A DNA stretch of 64,000 bases, from contig JBMDXQ010000042.1 in NCBI GenBank assembly GCA_048594975.1, positions 171,025 to 235,024 on the forward strand. The letters run 5' to 3'. Source of the stretch: JBMDXB01 sp048594975. GTDB taxonomy: Bacteria; Acidobacteriota; Vicinamibacteria; Vicinamibacterales; 2-12-FULL-66-21. The notes under the pieces are model-generated. The model worked only from the letters and a program-made list of their open reading frames with translations, ran no database searches and was not told where the DNA came from. The translations under genes were made by a program, and so were the position numbers. Below, one piece after another: positions 10,977 to 19,096 of this stretch (within the stretch, counting starts at the first letter, position 1; each line of letters opens with the position of its first letter).

Positions 10977-11903
10977 CTACCCGGCGAAATACCCGCTCCG
11001 TGCCTTGACGACCGTCGATGGGCGCCGCACTCGAACGTCGAGCCGGCGCCACTCGCGGCCGGACGCGGCCTCGATGGCGAGGACGTACTGCTGGCGCAGG
11101 TCGTTGATCAGGCTCGAGGCCACGACGGCGGTTTCGACGAGGGTGCTCGCGAACACGAACTGCCCGCCGGTCCACTCGGCCAGGTCCCGGAGATCGGCAT
11201 CGGATGCGCCCTTGCGGTCGGCGGCGGCGACGACGAGGCGCTGATCGACGTCCGGCACGGTCGCGACGACGAACACCGGCACGTCGATGGAGCTGGCGAG
11301 CCCGGACACCTCGCGCGCCGTCATCGCGCTGCTGTTGTCGGAGCCGTCGGTCAGCACGATGACCGCCTTGTGGGTGGCGGAGCGTGCGGCGAGCCTGCGC
11401 GCGGTCGCCGCCGTCGCATCGTAGAGCGACGTCGTCCCGAAGGGATCGAAGCCGGGGACGAACCCCTTCAGCGACGCGACGTCGCGCGTGAAATCGCGGT
11501 GCTGGTGGAGCGACGAGTCGAACGTGAAGACCGCGACCTCGTCCTGGCCCTGGCGCAGCTGCGAGAGCACGGACTCGTACCCCTGACTCGCCATCGCCGT
11601 CTTGTCGGAGAGGCGCATGCTGCCGCTCATGTCGATCAGGATGGCGACGCTCAGCGGCGACTGTCGGTCGGAGCGGAGCGAGAGGATCGGCTGCAGCTGC
11701 CCGTTGTCGCGGACCTCGAAGTCCTTCGCGGTGAGGCCGCTTACGATGCGCCCGCGATGGTCGCGCACCGACGCCTGAATCGTGACGACGCTGATGGCAC
11801 TGCGGAACGTCGGCGTCGCCTGCTGCGGGGCGTCCTGCGCGGACGTCGGGACGACGAGCGCGCCGGCGAGGGCAACGGTCGAGACGACATATCGACCAGT
11901 CAC
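10977..11903 (-). CDS. VWFA-related domain protein, exported
   Basis: A 308-residue protein beginning at a GTG, with a signal peptide (cleavage near VPTSAQ). A short beta-sandwich domain follows (VSGLTAKDFEVRDNGQLQPI), then a von Willebrand A domain with a MIDAS-type DMSGSM at about residue 90 and the matching Thr and Asp (TSLYDA, LTDGSD). This is the VWFA-related architecture common in Acidobacteria. Such proteins are exported and thought to bind protein partners in a metal-dependent way; the partner is unknown. It follows the corrinoid operon in the same direction, about 210 bases downstream of its last gene, and is probably separate from it. Confidence 0.85.
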   Translation of the reverse strand: MTGRYVVSTVALAGALVVPTSAQDAPQQATPTFRSAISVVTIQASVRDHRGRIVSGLTAKDFEVRDNGQLQPILSLRSDRQSPLSVAILIDMSGSMRLSDKTAMASQGYESVLSQLRQGQDEVAVFTFDSSLHQHRDFTRDVASLKGFVPGFDPFGTTSLYDATAATARRLAARSATHKAVIVLTDGSDNSSAMTAREVSGLASSIDVPVFVVATVPDVDQRLVVAAADRKGASDADLRDLAEWTGGQFVFASTLVETAVVASSLINDLRQQYVLAIEAASGREWRRLDVRVRRPSTVVKARSGYFAG

Positions 11904-12116
11904 AGTCGTTCCTCCGCTCGATTCGCTTTGAACAGGGCTGCAGATCGGCCGCGAACGCGCGGCGGCTGCCGGGGCCGCAAGTTGACGGGAACAAGGAATA
12001 GTAGCACGACTGGGCGCCAGGGTTCAGCAGGTATTCAAAGGGCCTGGAGGGGGCCGGGGGCGGCCCGGGGAGGATGGGGCCAACACGCGCGCCCCAACCC
12101 AGAGCGCCGGCCCCGA

Positions 12117-12446
12117 TCAACGCTGCAGGTAGATCGCCCCGTCTTCGATGGAGAGCTCGACCCCGGCAGCGCGGGCGGCCTCCTTCAGGGCCGCTTCGAG
12201 CATGACCACGGGATCGGCGCTGACCTCCAGGCGCCGCATCAACCCTTCACCCTTCGCCGACCCGGCGGTCAGCGCGACGCGCAGGCCGCGCCGCTTGCAG
12301 CGGATCGCCGTGCCGTCCTCCAGCTTCGTGTTCATCGGTTTGAGGAACGCGTCGACGTAATGCACGCCGATGCCCGATCGATCGTCGGTGAGGGCCGGCA
12401 GCTTCTCGCGGGCGGCCGGGTTCACGTCGCAGATCTTCAGCTTCAT
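12117..12446 (-). CDS. Small uncharacterised protein, last gene of corrinoid methyltransferase operon
   Basis: A 109-residue soluble protein, rich in charged residues, with no signal and no domain I recognise. Its ATG overlaps the stop of the homocysteine methyltransferase gene (ATGA), so it is translated with that operon and probably serves the methyl-transfer system. It could be an accessory or regulatory subunit; nothing in the sequence decides this. Confidence 0.65.
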   Translation of the reverse strand: MKLKICDVNPAAREKLPALTDDRSGIGVHYVDAFLKPMNTKLEDGTAIRCKRRGLRVALTAGSAKGEGLMRRLEVSADPVVMLEAALKEAARAAGVELSIEDGAIYLQR

Positions 12447-13351
12447 GCGTGCACCCGCTGCCAGGCGTCCAGCGCCTGGCGGAAGGCGCGGATGTGTTCC
12501 GGGGTGCTGCCGCAGCAGGCGCCGACGATGCGCGCGCCCGCTTCCACGAGCGGCACGACGCCGGGGGCCATCTGCGCGGGCGTCTCGTCGTAGACGACCT
12601 TCATGTTCACCAGCTTCGGCTGCCCCGCGTTCGGTTGCACCATGAGCGGCAGCTGCGTCCCCCGCCGGTAGCGCACGACGGCGTCGCGCGCCCGTACCAT
12701 GTCCATGCCGGTGCCGCAGTTGAGCGCGATGACGTGCGTCCCGTGCTCCTCCATGAACTGGGCGGCGTGCTCAGGGTCGACGCCCATCATCGTCCGGAAC
12801 GTCGAGCCGTCGACCGTCACGTCGTAGGCCATCGACCCGATGATGCAGGCTGCCCCCGCGTTCGTCGCCGCCTCGATCCCGAGGCGCAGCTCCTCGAGCG
12901 CGGTCTGGGTCTCGATGATGATCGCGTCGGCGCCGGCGTCCACGAGCGCCCGCGCCTGCTCGGCAAACGCCTCGCCCACTTCCGCCTCGGTGAACTCGCC
13001 GTACGGCTCCATCAGCCCGCCGAACGGCCCGATGTCGCCGATGACGTAGCCGGGCCGACCCGCGAACGCCTGCCTGGCGATTTCGACCCCCGCCCGGTTG
13101 ATCGCGACGACGTCGTCGGCGTGGCCGTGGCGCCTGAGCATGATCCGCGAGCCGCCGAACGTGTTGGTCAGGATGCAGTCCGATCCGGCTTCAGCGTAGC
13201 GCTGCTGGATCGCGAGGACGCGTTCGGGGTAGGTGAGGTTCCAGGCCTCGCCGCACCCGCCCTGCTCCAGGCCCGCGAGCATCAGCTGCGTGCCCATGGC
13301 GCCGTCGCCTATGAGCGGCCGCGCGGCGATGGCTTCGAGAAGCCGTGTCAT
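12443..13351 (-). CDS. Homocysteine S-methyltransferase family protein
   Basis: A 302-residue TIM-barrel homocysteine methyltransferase. It shows the DGAMGTQL start at residue 16, ILTNTFGG, and the zinc ligands as NCGTG (Cys212) and GACCGS (Cys279, Cys280). This domain corresponds to the first module of B12-dependent methionine synthase or to betaine-homocysteine methyltransferase. It overlaps its upstream neighbour (ATGA) and its downstream neighbour (ATGA). With a separate corrinoid protein, activation protein and UroD-like methyltransferase in the same operon, it most likely passes a methyl group from the corrinoid protein to homocysteine, giving methionine. The acceptor assignment is well supported by the zinc site; the donor is inferred. 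Confidence 0.88.
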   Translation of the reverse strand: MTRLLEAIAARPLIGDGAMGTQLMLAGLEQGGCGEAWNLTYPERVLAIQQRYAEAGSDCILTNTFGGSRIMLRRHGHADDVVAINRAGVEIARQAFAGRPGYVIGDIGPFGGLMEPYGEFTEAEVGEAFAEQARALVDAGADAIIIETQTALEELRLGIEAATNAGAACIIGSMAYDVTVDGSTFRTMMGVDPEHAAQFMEEHGTHVIALNCGTGMDMVRARDAVVRYRRGTQLPLMVQPNAGQPKLVNMKVVYDETPAQMAPGVVPLVEAGARIVGACCGSTPEHIRAFRQALDAWQRVHA

Positions 13352-14568
13352 GGTTCGGGTGTTCCTCCGTCCTGGGCGAGCGCGTAGTGAATCGTCTCGA
13401 GCACCAGCCCCCACTTGTGCTGCCTCGCCTCGCGTTCGCAGTAGCAGCCGGGCCCGTGCGCGGCGCGCTTCCACGAGAGCACGGCATCGAGGGGCTGCCC
13501 GGCGAGCGGCGCGTCACGACCGATCGCCTCGATGAGCGCCTCGCCGTCACGCAGGTACTGGCACATGTCCCGGTAGCCGACGTCGCCGGGCACGGGCGTG
13601 CACGCCTGCTCGCGAATGCGGTAGCCCTCGGCGCGCGGCCCGAGGCGAACGCGGTAGTGGAACGCGAGCGGCCGGCCCATGTTGCTGCACGTCGTGCCAT
13701 CGTAGCGGAAGATCGCTTCGACCGCGCCGTCCGCCGCCGTCGTCAGTGACAGGCGTTCAGCGGTCCACCGCCTCAGCGCACGCGTGCTCGTCGCATACCT
13801 CGGCGCGTCGCGCTCCGACGTCCCGCCCGGGGCTCGGGCCACGGTGGCGGCGGCCGCGCGGCGGTACGGCACCCGTCGGAACCGGCAGGGCGAGAACGAG
13901 CAGTTCTCGCATGGAACGAGCTCGCTCAGCCGGCGTACGCGGTCGGTGTGCCGCGTGATGCCGAACACCGCGAGGAGGGACTTCTTCGGCCGCAGCATGC
14001 CCGAGTCGAGCACTTCCAGCGGACCCGGAAGGCCGTCGCGGCCGACGAGCGACAGCAGTGCGGACTGGTCCGCCACGTCCCACCCCGGATATCCAGGGCT
14101 GTAGTGCGGCAGCACGGCCATGCCCTCGCCCGCCGCCCACGCGCACAGCCGCGCGCCGACCGCGGTGACGAGCTGCTCGACGACCGCCGAGCCGAACGTC
14201 TCCAGGAAGAAATACTCGTCGGGGCGCTCCTCGACCCACGCCCGGAGCGCCTCCCGCTCGATCTGCGCGCCGGCGCTCACCGCGACGAGAACGGCGCCGT
14301 GGGCGCCTGCCTGCTCGAGCGTACCGCGCATGCGATCGCTTCTCAGGACGACGCCGTCGACCCGGAGTGAGTCCGCGCCGACGGCCAGCTGGCGCGACGG
14401 CCGCGAGAAGATCCAGGGCCGGCCGTGCGTGGCGTACCACGCGCCCGCCCAGTCCGCGAGTTCGCGGGGGCGTCCTTCAAGGGTGTGGCCACGGGGAAAC
14501 CCTAAGAGGCGCAGGTACTCGGCAGGATCGACCCGGACGTCCGGGTGTGGGTCCAGGAGCTCCCTCAT
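13348..14568 (-). CDS. MetH-activation-domain-like protein with Cys cluster
   Basis: A 406-residue protein. Residues about 150-220 resemble the S-adenosylmethionine-binding activation domain of methionine synthase: HYSPGYPGWDVADQ corresponds to the MetH R-x-x-P-G-Y segment, and LEVLDSGMLRPKKSLLAVFGI to its end. A CENCSFSPC cluster follows, and the C-terminus has further cysteines (CYCERE). The N-terminal 40 residues are like the small helical start of such proteins. In MetH the domain reductively remethylates cob(II)alamin using AdoMet; here the domain is freestanding. Both ends overlap neighbouring genes by ATGA. The Cys cluster might hold a metal or Fe-S cluster for electron delivery, which is inference. 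Confidence 0.75.
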   Translation of the reverse strand: MRELLDPHPDVRVDPAEYLRLLGFPRGHTLEGRPRELADWAGAWYATHGRPWIFSRPSRQLAVGADSLRVDGVVLRSDRMRGTLEQAGAHGAVLVAVSAGAQIEREALRAWVEERPDEYFFLETFGSAVVEQLVTAVGARLCAWAAGEGMAVLPHYSPGYPGWDVADQSALLSLVGRDGLPGPLEVLDSGMLRPKKSLLAVFGITRHTDRVRRLSELVPCENCSFSPCRFRRVPYRRAAAATVARAPGGTSERDAPRYATSTRALRRWTAERLSLTTAADGAVEAIFRYDGTTCSNMGRPLAFHYRVRLGPRAEGYRIREQACTPVPGDVGYRDMCQYLRDGEALIEAIGRDAPLAGQPLDAVLSWKRAAHGPGCYCEREARQHKWGLVLETIHYALAQDGGTPEP

Positions 14569-16208
14569 CGGACGACCTCGGGCAGGCCGTCGACGGGGCG
14601 GAACTGGCAGCCGAACACGAAGAAGTCGAAGAAGTCCGGGTGGGTCTCGAGCCGGCAGTGCTCGACGCGCCGAACCGTCGCCTCGAGCTCGGCCCGACGC
14701 GATCGCGAGAGCAGCGCCATCGAGGCGCCCTCGATGGCGGCGTTGCCGAGGCGCACGATGCGGTCGTCGGGCATGCTGGGGAGGAGGCCGATCCGCTTCG
14801 CGGCGTCCACCTTGAGGTGCCGCCCGAAGCCGCCGGCGATGTAGAACACGTCGATCGCGTCGAACCCGACGCCGTAGCGGCTGAGAACCGTTCTCAGGCC
14901 GGCGACGTTCGCACCCTTCGCCTGCGCCAGCTCGTTGACGTCGCGTTCGAGCAGGTAGATGTCGTGCTCGGCATCGAGCACGACGCGATCCGATCCGTCT
15001 TCGAACCGGCCCAGCTCGTTCATGCGGCCGGTGCGGCGCAGTTCGCTCAGCGTGTCGATGAGCCCCGAGCCGCAGATCCCGTGGGGCGCGCCACCGCCGA
15101 TGACACCCAGCCGGACGCTGCCGTCCTCCTCCATCGCGACGTCCTCGACCGCGCCGTCGAGCGCCGGCATGCCGCACGCGATCGCGCCACCCTCGAACGC
15201 CGGCCCCGCCGGGCAGGACGCCGCGAGGATGCGGTGGCGGTTGCCGAGGACGATCTCGGTGTTCGTGCCGATGTCCATGACGGCAACCAGACGGTCCTCC
15301 CGCGCGAGATCGACCGCGAGCATGCACGCCGCGGCGTCCGCGCCGACATGCCCGCTGATGATCGGCGCGCCGTACACGCGCGCCTTCGGATGGATGGGCA
15401 GCAGGCAGCGCCGCCCGGTCTCGGCCAGGCTCGTGGACGCGCGCCGGCCCGCGGCCATCTCAATCTCGGTGATCGACCGGTACGGGGTCTGCCCGATCGA
15501 ATACACGTTCTGCCGAAAGAACAGGTCGCGCATCGTGGAATTACCGACGACGACCATCTCGTAGATCGTCTTCGGATCCACGGGGAACTCCTCGAGCGCG
15601 TGCGCCAGGTAGCCGGCGAGCGTGCGGCGCAGGAGCTTGCCGGGGTGCTCGACGTCGTAGCGGATGCGCGACATGACGTCGGAGCCGCCGAACCGCTGGG
15701 GGTTCTCGAGCGAGGCGTCGGCGATCTGCTCGCCGCTCTCGAGGTCGAACAGCCGCAGGACGATCGTCGTCGTCCCGAGGTCCATCGCGATGCCGTGGAG
15801 CGGCCCCGACGAACGCGCGATCTCCTCGCCGTCGACCAGGATGCGGTCGCCGTCGCGCGTGACCGCCGGATCGAGCGCGTCCGCCGCCGCGCCGGCCGGC
15901 ACGGTCGACGCGCGGCGCTCGATGCGGATGTGTCCGCGCCGCATCGTGTGGCAGCGAAGCGCCCCCGCGTCGCCCGCCAGCGACGACTGGCAGGAGAGAC
16001 GGAACGGCGGCTTGAGATGCGCCTCGAAGGGCGTCGGCGGCGTCAGCAGGTCGAGCCCCTCGACGACTTCCACGACGCATTCCTTGCACTTGCCGTTCGT
16101 CTGGCACGACGTGGGAACGCGGATGCCGAGCCGTTCGGCGTACTCGAAGATCGTGGGGCCGGGCGGTGCTGCGGTCGAGCGTCCGTTGACCGTGAGGGTG
16201 ATCGGCAC
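14565..16208 (-). CDS. Ferredoxin-ASKHA corrinoid reductive activator (RACo/RamA-like, DUF4445)
   Basis: A 547-residue protein beginning at a GTG. Residues 1-90 form a plant-type [2Fe-2S] ferredoxin domain with ligands Cys35, Cys41, Cys44 and Cys73. The rest is an ASKHA/actin-like ATPase: MDLGTTT near residue 142, VVVGNSTMRDLF, SGHVGADAAA, MDIGTNTEI and GICGSGLID. This is the architecture of the reductive activators of corrinoid proteins (RACo family), which use ATP to drive electrons onto inactive cob(II)alamin. It overlaps the activation-domain gene and follows the small virulence-factor-family gene by 7 bases. The presence of a second reactivation module in the same operon is unusual. Confidence 0.9.
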   Translation of the reverse strand: MPITLTVNGRSTAAPPGPTIFEYAERLGIRVPTSCQTNGKCKECVVEVVEGLDLLTPPTPFEAHLKPPFRLSCQSSLAGDAGALRCHTMRRGHIRIERRASTVPAGAAADALDPAVTRDGDRILVDGEEIARSSGPLHGIAMDLGTTTIVLRLFDLESGEQIADASLENPQRFGGSDVMSRIRYDVEHPGKLLRRTLAGYLAHALEEFPVDPKTIYEMVVVGNSTMRDLFFRQNVYSIGQTPYRSITEIEMAAGRRASTSLAETGRRCLLPIHPKARVYGAPIISGHVGADAAACMLAVDLAREDRLVAVMDIGTNTEIVLGNRHRILAASCPAGPAFEGGAIACGMPALDGAVEDVAMEEDGSVRLGVIGGGAPHGICGSGLIDTLSELRRTGRMNELGRFEDGSDRVVLDAEHDIYLLERDVNELAQAKGANVAGLRTVLSRYGVGFDAIDVFYIAGGFGRHLKVDAAKRIGLLPSMPDDRIVRLGNAAIEGASMALLSRSRRAELEATVRRVEHCRLETHPDFFDFFVFGCQFRPVDGLPEVVR

Positions 16209-16215
16209 GCGCGCC

Positions 16216-16473
16216 CTACCAGTCCGCCTGCGCTTCCAGCTCGCGGCGCACCGCCTCGGCCACCTCGCGCGCCGACCCGTCCCGTTCCCGGTCGTCGCTC
16301 CAGCGCCACTGCGCGAGGTAGTCGTCGGTGCCGGTGAGACCGCGCGCCGCCGCGAGCGCGTCGATCCGGGCGATGAACTGCGCCGGCAGTGCCACGCTCA
16401 CGTCGTCGACGTCGTCTTCAGCACGGATCTGCGACGGGACTTCCTGCCAATAGAGGACACGGTATGTTGCCAT
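16216..16473 (-). CDS. Small virulence-factor-family protein in corrinoid operon
   Basis: An 85-residue protein that matches the small conserved family named virulence factor (PF13769-like): YRVLYWQEVPSQIRAED at the start, then LPAQFIARIDALAAARGL and YLAQWRW. It has no signal or membrane segment. Members often occur beside corrinoid and homocysteine methyltransferase genes, as here, so the family name is probably misleading and the role is likely connected with B12-dependent methyl transfer. It lies 7 bases before the reactivator gene and downstream of a repeat-rich spacer. The mechanism is unknown. Confidence 0.7.
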   Translation of the reverse strand: MATYRVLYWQEVPSQIRAEDDVDDVSVALPAQFIARIDALAAARGLTGTDDYLAQWRWSDDRERDGSAREVAEAVRRELEAQADW

Positions 16474-16484
16474 CTGCTACTCAC

Positions 16485-16660
16485 AGGGCACGGAGATAGT
16501 CAACTCAGAGGCCACGGGGGCCACAGAGCAAATCAACTCAGAGGCCACGGAGGCCACAGAGCTAGTCAACTCAGAGACCACGGGGGCCACGGAGGCCACA
16601 GAGTAATTAGTTAAGTAGTACCTCCGTGGCCTCTGAGTTATACGCCCTCCGTGGCCTCTC
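16485..16660. repeat. Tandem and inverted GGCCACGGAGGCCACAGAG-type repeat cluster
   Basis: Three direct copies of a unit of about 33 bases (core TCAACTCAGAGGCCACGG, then GGCCACAGAG) start at about 16498, 16533 and 16564. An inverted partial pair, CCTCCGTGGCCTCTGAG and CCCTCCGTGGCCTCT, lies at 16620-16658. The inverted part runs into the 3' end of the corrinoid-protein gene and supplies its last codons and TAA stop. There are no unique spacers, so it is not a CRISPR array. It looks like a dispersed genomic repeat, possibly able to fold as an RNA hairpin. Confidence 0.8.
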
Positions 16661-17330
16661 CCCCGGCCTCCCCTCCCCGGCCATCCTGCTCTCTGTGGCC
16701 CACGAGTCGCAGGAACAGATCGACGGCCGCCGAGGCGTTCGCCCCGTAGCCGTCGGCGCCGATCTCATCGGCGAACATCTGGCTGATCGGCGCGCCGCCC
16801 ACCGCCATCTTCACGTGCCCCTTCCCTGCCGCCTCGAAGCCGTCGATGACCGTCTTCATGTAGGTCATGGTCGTGGTCAGCAGCGCGCTCATGCCGACGA
16901 TGTCCGGATTGACGCGCGCGGCGGCGGCGAGGAACTTCTCCACGCTCTGGTCCACGCCGATGTCGTGTACCTCGAAGCCGGCGCCCTCGGCCATCATGCA
17001 GACCAGGTTCTTGCCGATGTCGTGCAGGTCGCCCCGGACGGTGCCCATCAGGAGGACGCCGACCGGTCTGGTGCCGCCCTCACGGGCGGTCAGCAGCGGC
17101 TTGAGCACCGCCATCCCCGCCTTCATCGCCCGCGCGGCGATGAGGACCTCGGGCACGTAGAGGATGTTGTGCTTGAAGTCCTCGCCGACGACGCTCATGC
17201 CGGCGATGAGACCATCGGTGAGCACCTCCTGGACGGGCCGGCCCTCGGCGAGGGCCCGGCGCGTCATCTCTTCCACTTCCTTCGCCTTGCCCTCGTACAG
17301 GTACTGGTTCATCAGGGCGTAGTCGACCAT
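16638..17330 (-). CDS. Corrinoid protein (B12-binding, MtaC/MtgC-like)
   Basis: A 230-residue protein with an N-terminal helical cap (residues about 5-85, including LPEVLIAARAMKAGM-like packing helices) and a Rossmann-like cobalamin-binding domain. The signature D-x-H-x-x-G is present as DLHDIGKN (Asp101, His103, Gly106), followed by SALLTTTM and GGAPI. His103 should be the lower axial cobalt ligand. These proteins carry a methyl group between two methyltransferases. The upstream UroD-like gene is the likely methyl donor enzyme. The last residues (about 215-230, Gly/Glu-rich) are read from the adjacent repeat cluster and are not part of the fold. Confidence 0.92.
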   Translation of the reverse strand: MVDYALMNQYLYEGKAKEVEEMTRRALAEGRPVQEVLTDGLIAGMSVVGEDFKHNILYVPEVLIAARAMKAGMAVLKPLLTAREGGTRPVGVLLMGTVRGDLHDIGKNLVCMMAEGAGFEVHDIGVDQSVEKFLAAAARVNPDIVGMSALLTTTMTYMKTVIDGFEAAGKGHVKMAVGGAPISQMFADEIGADGYGANASAAVDLFLRLVGHREQDGRGGEAGGEATEGV

Positions 17331-17344
17331 CGGTCAGGCCACCT

Positions 17345-18394
17345 TCAGACGCGCGCCCCGTTGAACTCGTCGAGCGCCTGCAGCATCGCGCGGATGTTCT
17401 CGCGCGGCATGCCCGGGCTGACCCCGCCACCGACCGACAGGATGATCCCTTCGCCGCCAGCCCCCTCGAGCACGTCGAGGGTCGCCTCCTTCACCTCCTC
17501 GGGGGTGCCGCGCACGCCGATCTCCAGCGGGTTCACGTTGCCCATCAGGCACATGCGGTCGCCGACGCGCTGCTTCACCTCGCGGATGTTCTTCTGCTTG
17601 CCCCAGTTGAGCACGTTGAAGCCGCAGTCGGGCAGGTGGTCGAGGCACGCGTCGACCTCGGCGTCGTTGTGGTAGATCTTGACCCACTCCTTCGGGAACG
17701 CGTCGCAGATCCGCTTCAGATACGGGTGGGCGAACTCCAGGTAGTGCTCCTCGTTGATGAAGCCGACGATGTCGTCCAGGAGGAAGATGCCCTCGACCGT
17801 GTCGCCGAGGACCGCGTGCTGAGCCTTGAGCCAGTCGATGACGACGCGCGTGCACAGGTCGATCAGCTTGTGACACCCCTCCGCGTCCTCCACCAGCTCG
17901 ATCATCAGGTTCGTCGTGCTGCGCACGAACCCGGCCGTACAGAGCGGCCCGCGCGCGGTGACGAGGGGCAGGATTTCGCCGAGATCGAGGATGCGCTGCT
18001 TCACCATCTTGTAGCGGTGCAGCGTGAGCGCGGCGAAGGCGTCCGCCTCGACCTCGTATTCGGGGAACTGCTCGATGTCCTCGAGCCGGTAGAGCGTGTG
18101 GTACTCGCTCGGCGTGTTGTCCTGCCAGAACTTGATTTTCGCGCCGAGCACCGACGGCTCGGCGGCCATGCCGTACTCCATCCACCAGGACGGGATGAAG
18201 ATGATCTGCGGGTATTCCTGGTAGACCTTCAGGTTGGACTGGAACCACAGCTCGGGATCCAGGTAGTAGTCCATGTGGTTGATCCCCAGGTAGCCGGGGA
18301 TCCACGGGCTGTCCACGATCAGCGCCATCGGGACCCGGTCCAGCTTTTCGAGACGGGCGGCGCGTTTGAACGTGTCCCACTGCTCTGGCAGCAT
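17345..18394 (-). CDS. Uroporphyrinogen-decarboxylase-family corrinoid methyltransferase
   Basis: A 349-residue UroD/MtaA-fold protein, the first gene of the corrinoid operon. It has the barrel segments RVPMALIVDSPWIPG, TARGPLCTAGFVR, FLLDDIVGFI, a possible metal-ligand region IYHNDAEVDACLDHL, and MGNVNPLEIGVRGTPEEV near the end. UroD-family methyltransferases move methyl groups between a substrate or a corrinoid protein and a second acceptor. Its place immediately upstream of a corrinoid protein suggests it demethylates a small methylated compound and loads the corrinoid. The compound (a methoxylated aromatic, methylamine, glycine betaine or other) cannot be read from sequence. It is not likely to be a haem-pathway UroD. 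Confidence 0.85.
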   Translation of the reverse strand: MLPEQWDTFKRAARLEKLDRVPMALIVDSPWIPGYLGINHMDYYLDPELWFQSNLKVYQEYPQIIFIPSWWMEYGMAAEPSVLGAKIKFWQDNTPSEYHTLYRLEDIEQFPEYEVEADAFAALTLHRYKMVKQRILDLGEILPLVTARGPLCTAGFVRSTTNLMIELVEDAEGCHKLIDLCTRVVIDWLKAQHAVLGDTVEGIFLLDDIVGFINEEHYLEFAHPYLKRICDAFPKEWVKIYHNDAEVDACLDHLPDCGFNVLNWGKQKNIREVKQRVGDRMCLMGNVNPLEIGVRGTPEEVKEATLDVLEGAGGEGIILSVGGGVSPGMPRENIRAMLQALDEFNGARV

Positions 18395-18502
18395 CCGGTG
18401 CAGACTCCTCTATCGCGAGCCGGCGCGAGCCGACAGGATAGCCGATTCGCGCGCCGATCAGCCGTCGGCCACCGATGCGGGCGGGCGTCCCGGGCGGGCC
18501 GC

Positions 18503-18919
18503 TCAGAAGAGCACGGCGACGTCGATGATGACGTGGGAGCGCGAGTCGTAGATCACGGCGTGGCCGTCGATCACGCCGCGATGGTAGCCGGACGGCAGGG
18601 GGTGGAGCCGCCGTTCGACCGCTACGGGAAGGTGCTCGAATTTCTTCTGCCAGCCGGGTGGGAGCTGGCCGCCGCGCGCGACCTTCTTGCCCAGCCCGGG
18701 CGGGAGGTTGCGGTAGCGCGGGGCGTAGTGGCCGCGCAGGATCTCGACGTCGTCGGTGGCGAAAACGACGTGCACGGCGGCCGCCGGGCCGGGCACGGCC
18801 GCGGCGACGACGGCGCGGTCGTGTTTCGCTTTCTTACCTCTTCCCTGACCCTTCGGCGTGCCCGCGGCGCTCGCCGCGAGCAGCAAACACGAGACGAGTG
18901 CGACAACCAGGCGTACCAT
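18503..18919 (-). CDS. Exported RcnB-like small protein
   Basis: A 138-residue protein with a clear signal peptide (MVRLVVALVSCLLLAASAAG) and a GGAGGGC ribosome binding site. A Lys/Arg-rich stretch and the repeated motif LPPGLGKKVARGGQLPPGWQKK recall RcnB/DUF1236-type periplasmic proteins. The tail is a short beta region ending IIDVAVLF. The function is unknown; RcnB itself is linked to periplasmic metal handling in E. coli. It lies upstream of, and reads the same way as, the corrinoid operon, but about 110 bases from it. Confidence 0.65.
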   Translation of the reverse strand: MVRLVVALVSCLLLAASAAGTPKGQGRGKKAKHDRAVVAAAVPGPAAAVHVVFATDDVEILRGHYAPRYRNLPPGLGKKVARGGQLPPGWQKKFEHLPVAVERRLHPLPSGYHRGVIDGHAVIYDSRSHVIIDVAVLF

Positions 18920-19096
18920 GCGTGCCCTCCTGCAGCCCTCAGGCAGGTCGCTGGCAAGCCGGCTGCCCGGTATCGAACGACGGCCCCGCATGGCGCAACA
19001 CACGGGGCCGGAACAGGTTGCGCGCGGCCGCGCAAGACGAGGCGAACGCACCGCCAGGCGGGAACTGTCTTTCAAGACTCGAAATGGTAATCGGGA

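Noticed and set aside
16498..16603. Three direct repeats of about 33 bases, CRISPR-like spacing
   Set aside because: Copies abut without unique spacers, differ from each other, and no cas genes are present.
17345..18394. Assignment of the UroD-family gene to haem synthesis
   Set aside because: The gene heads a corrinoid methyltransferase operon and lacks the typical start of true uroporphyrinogen decarboxylases, so a methyltransferase role fits better.
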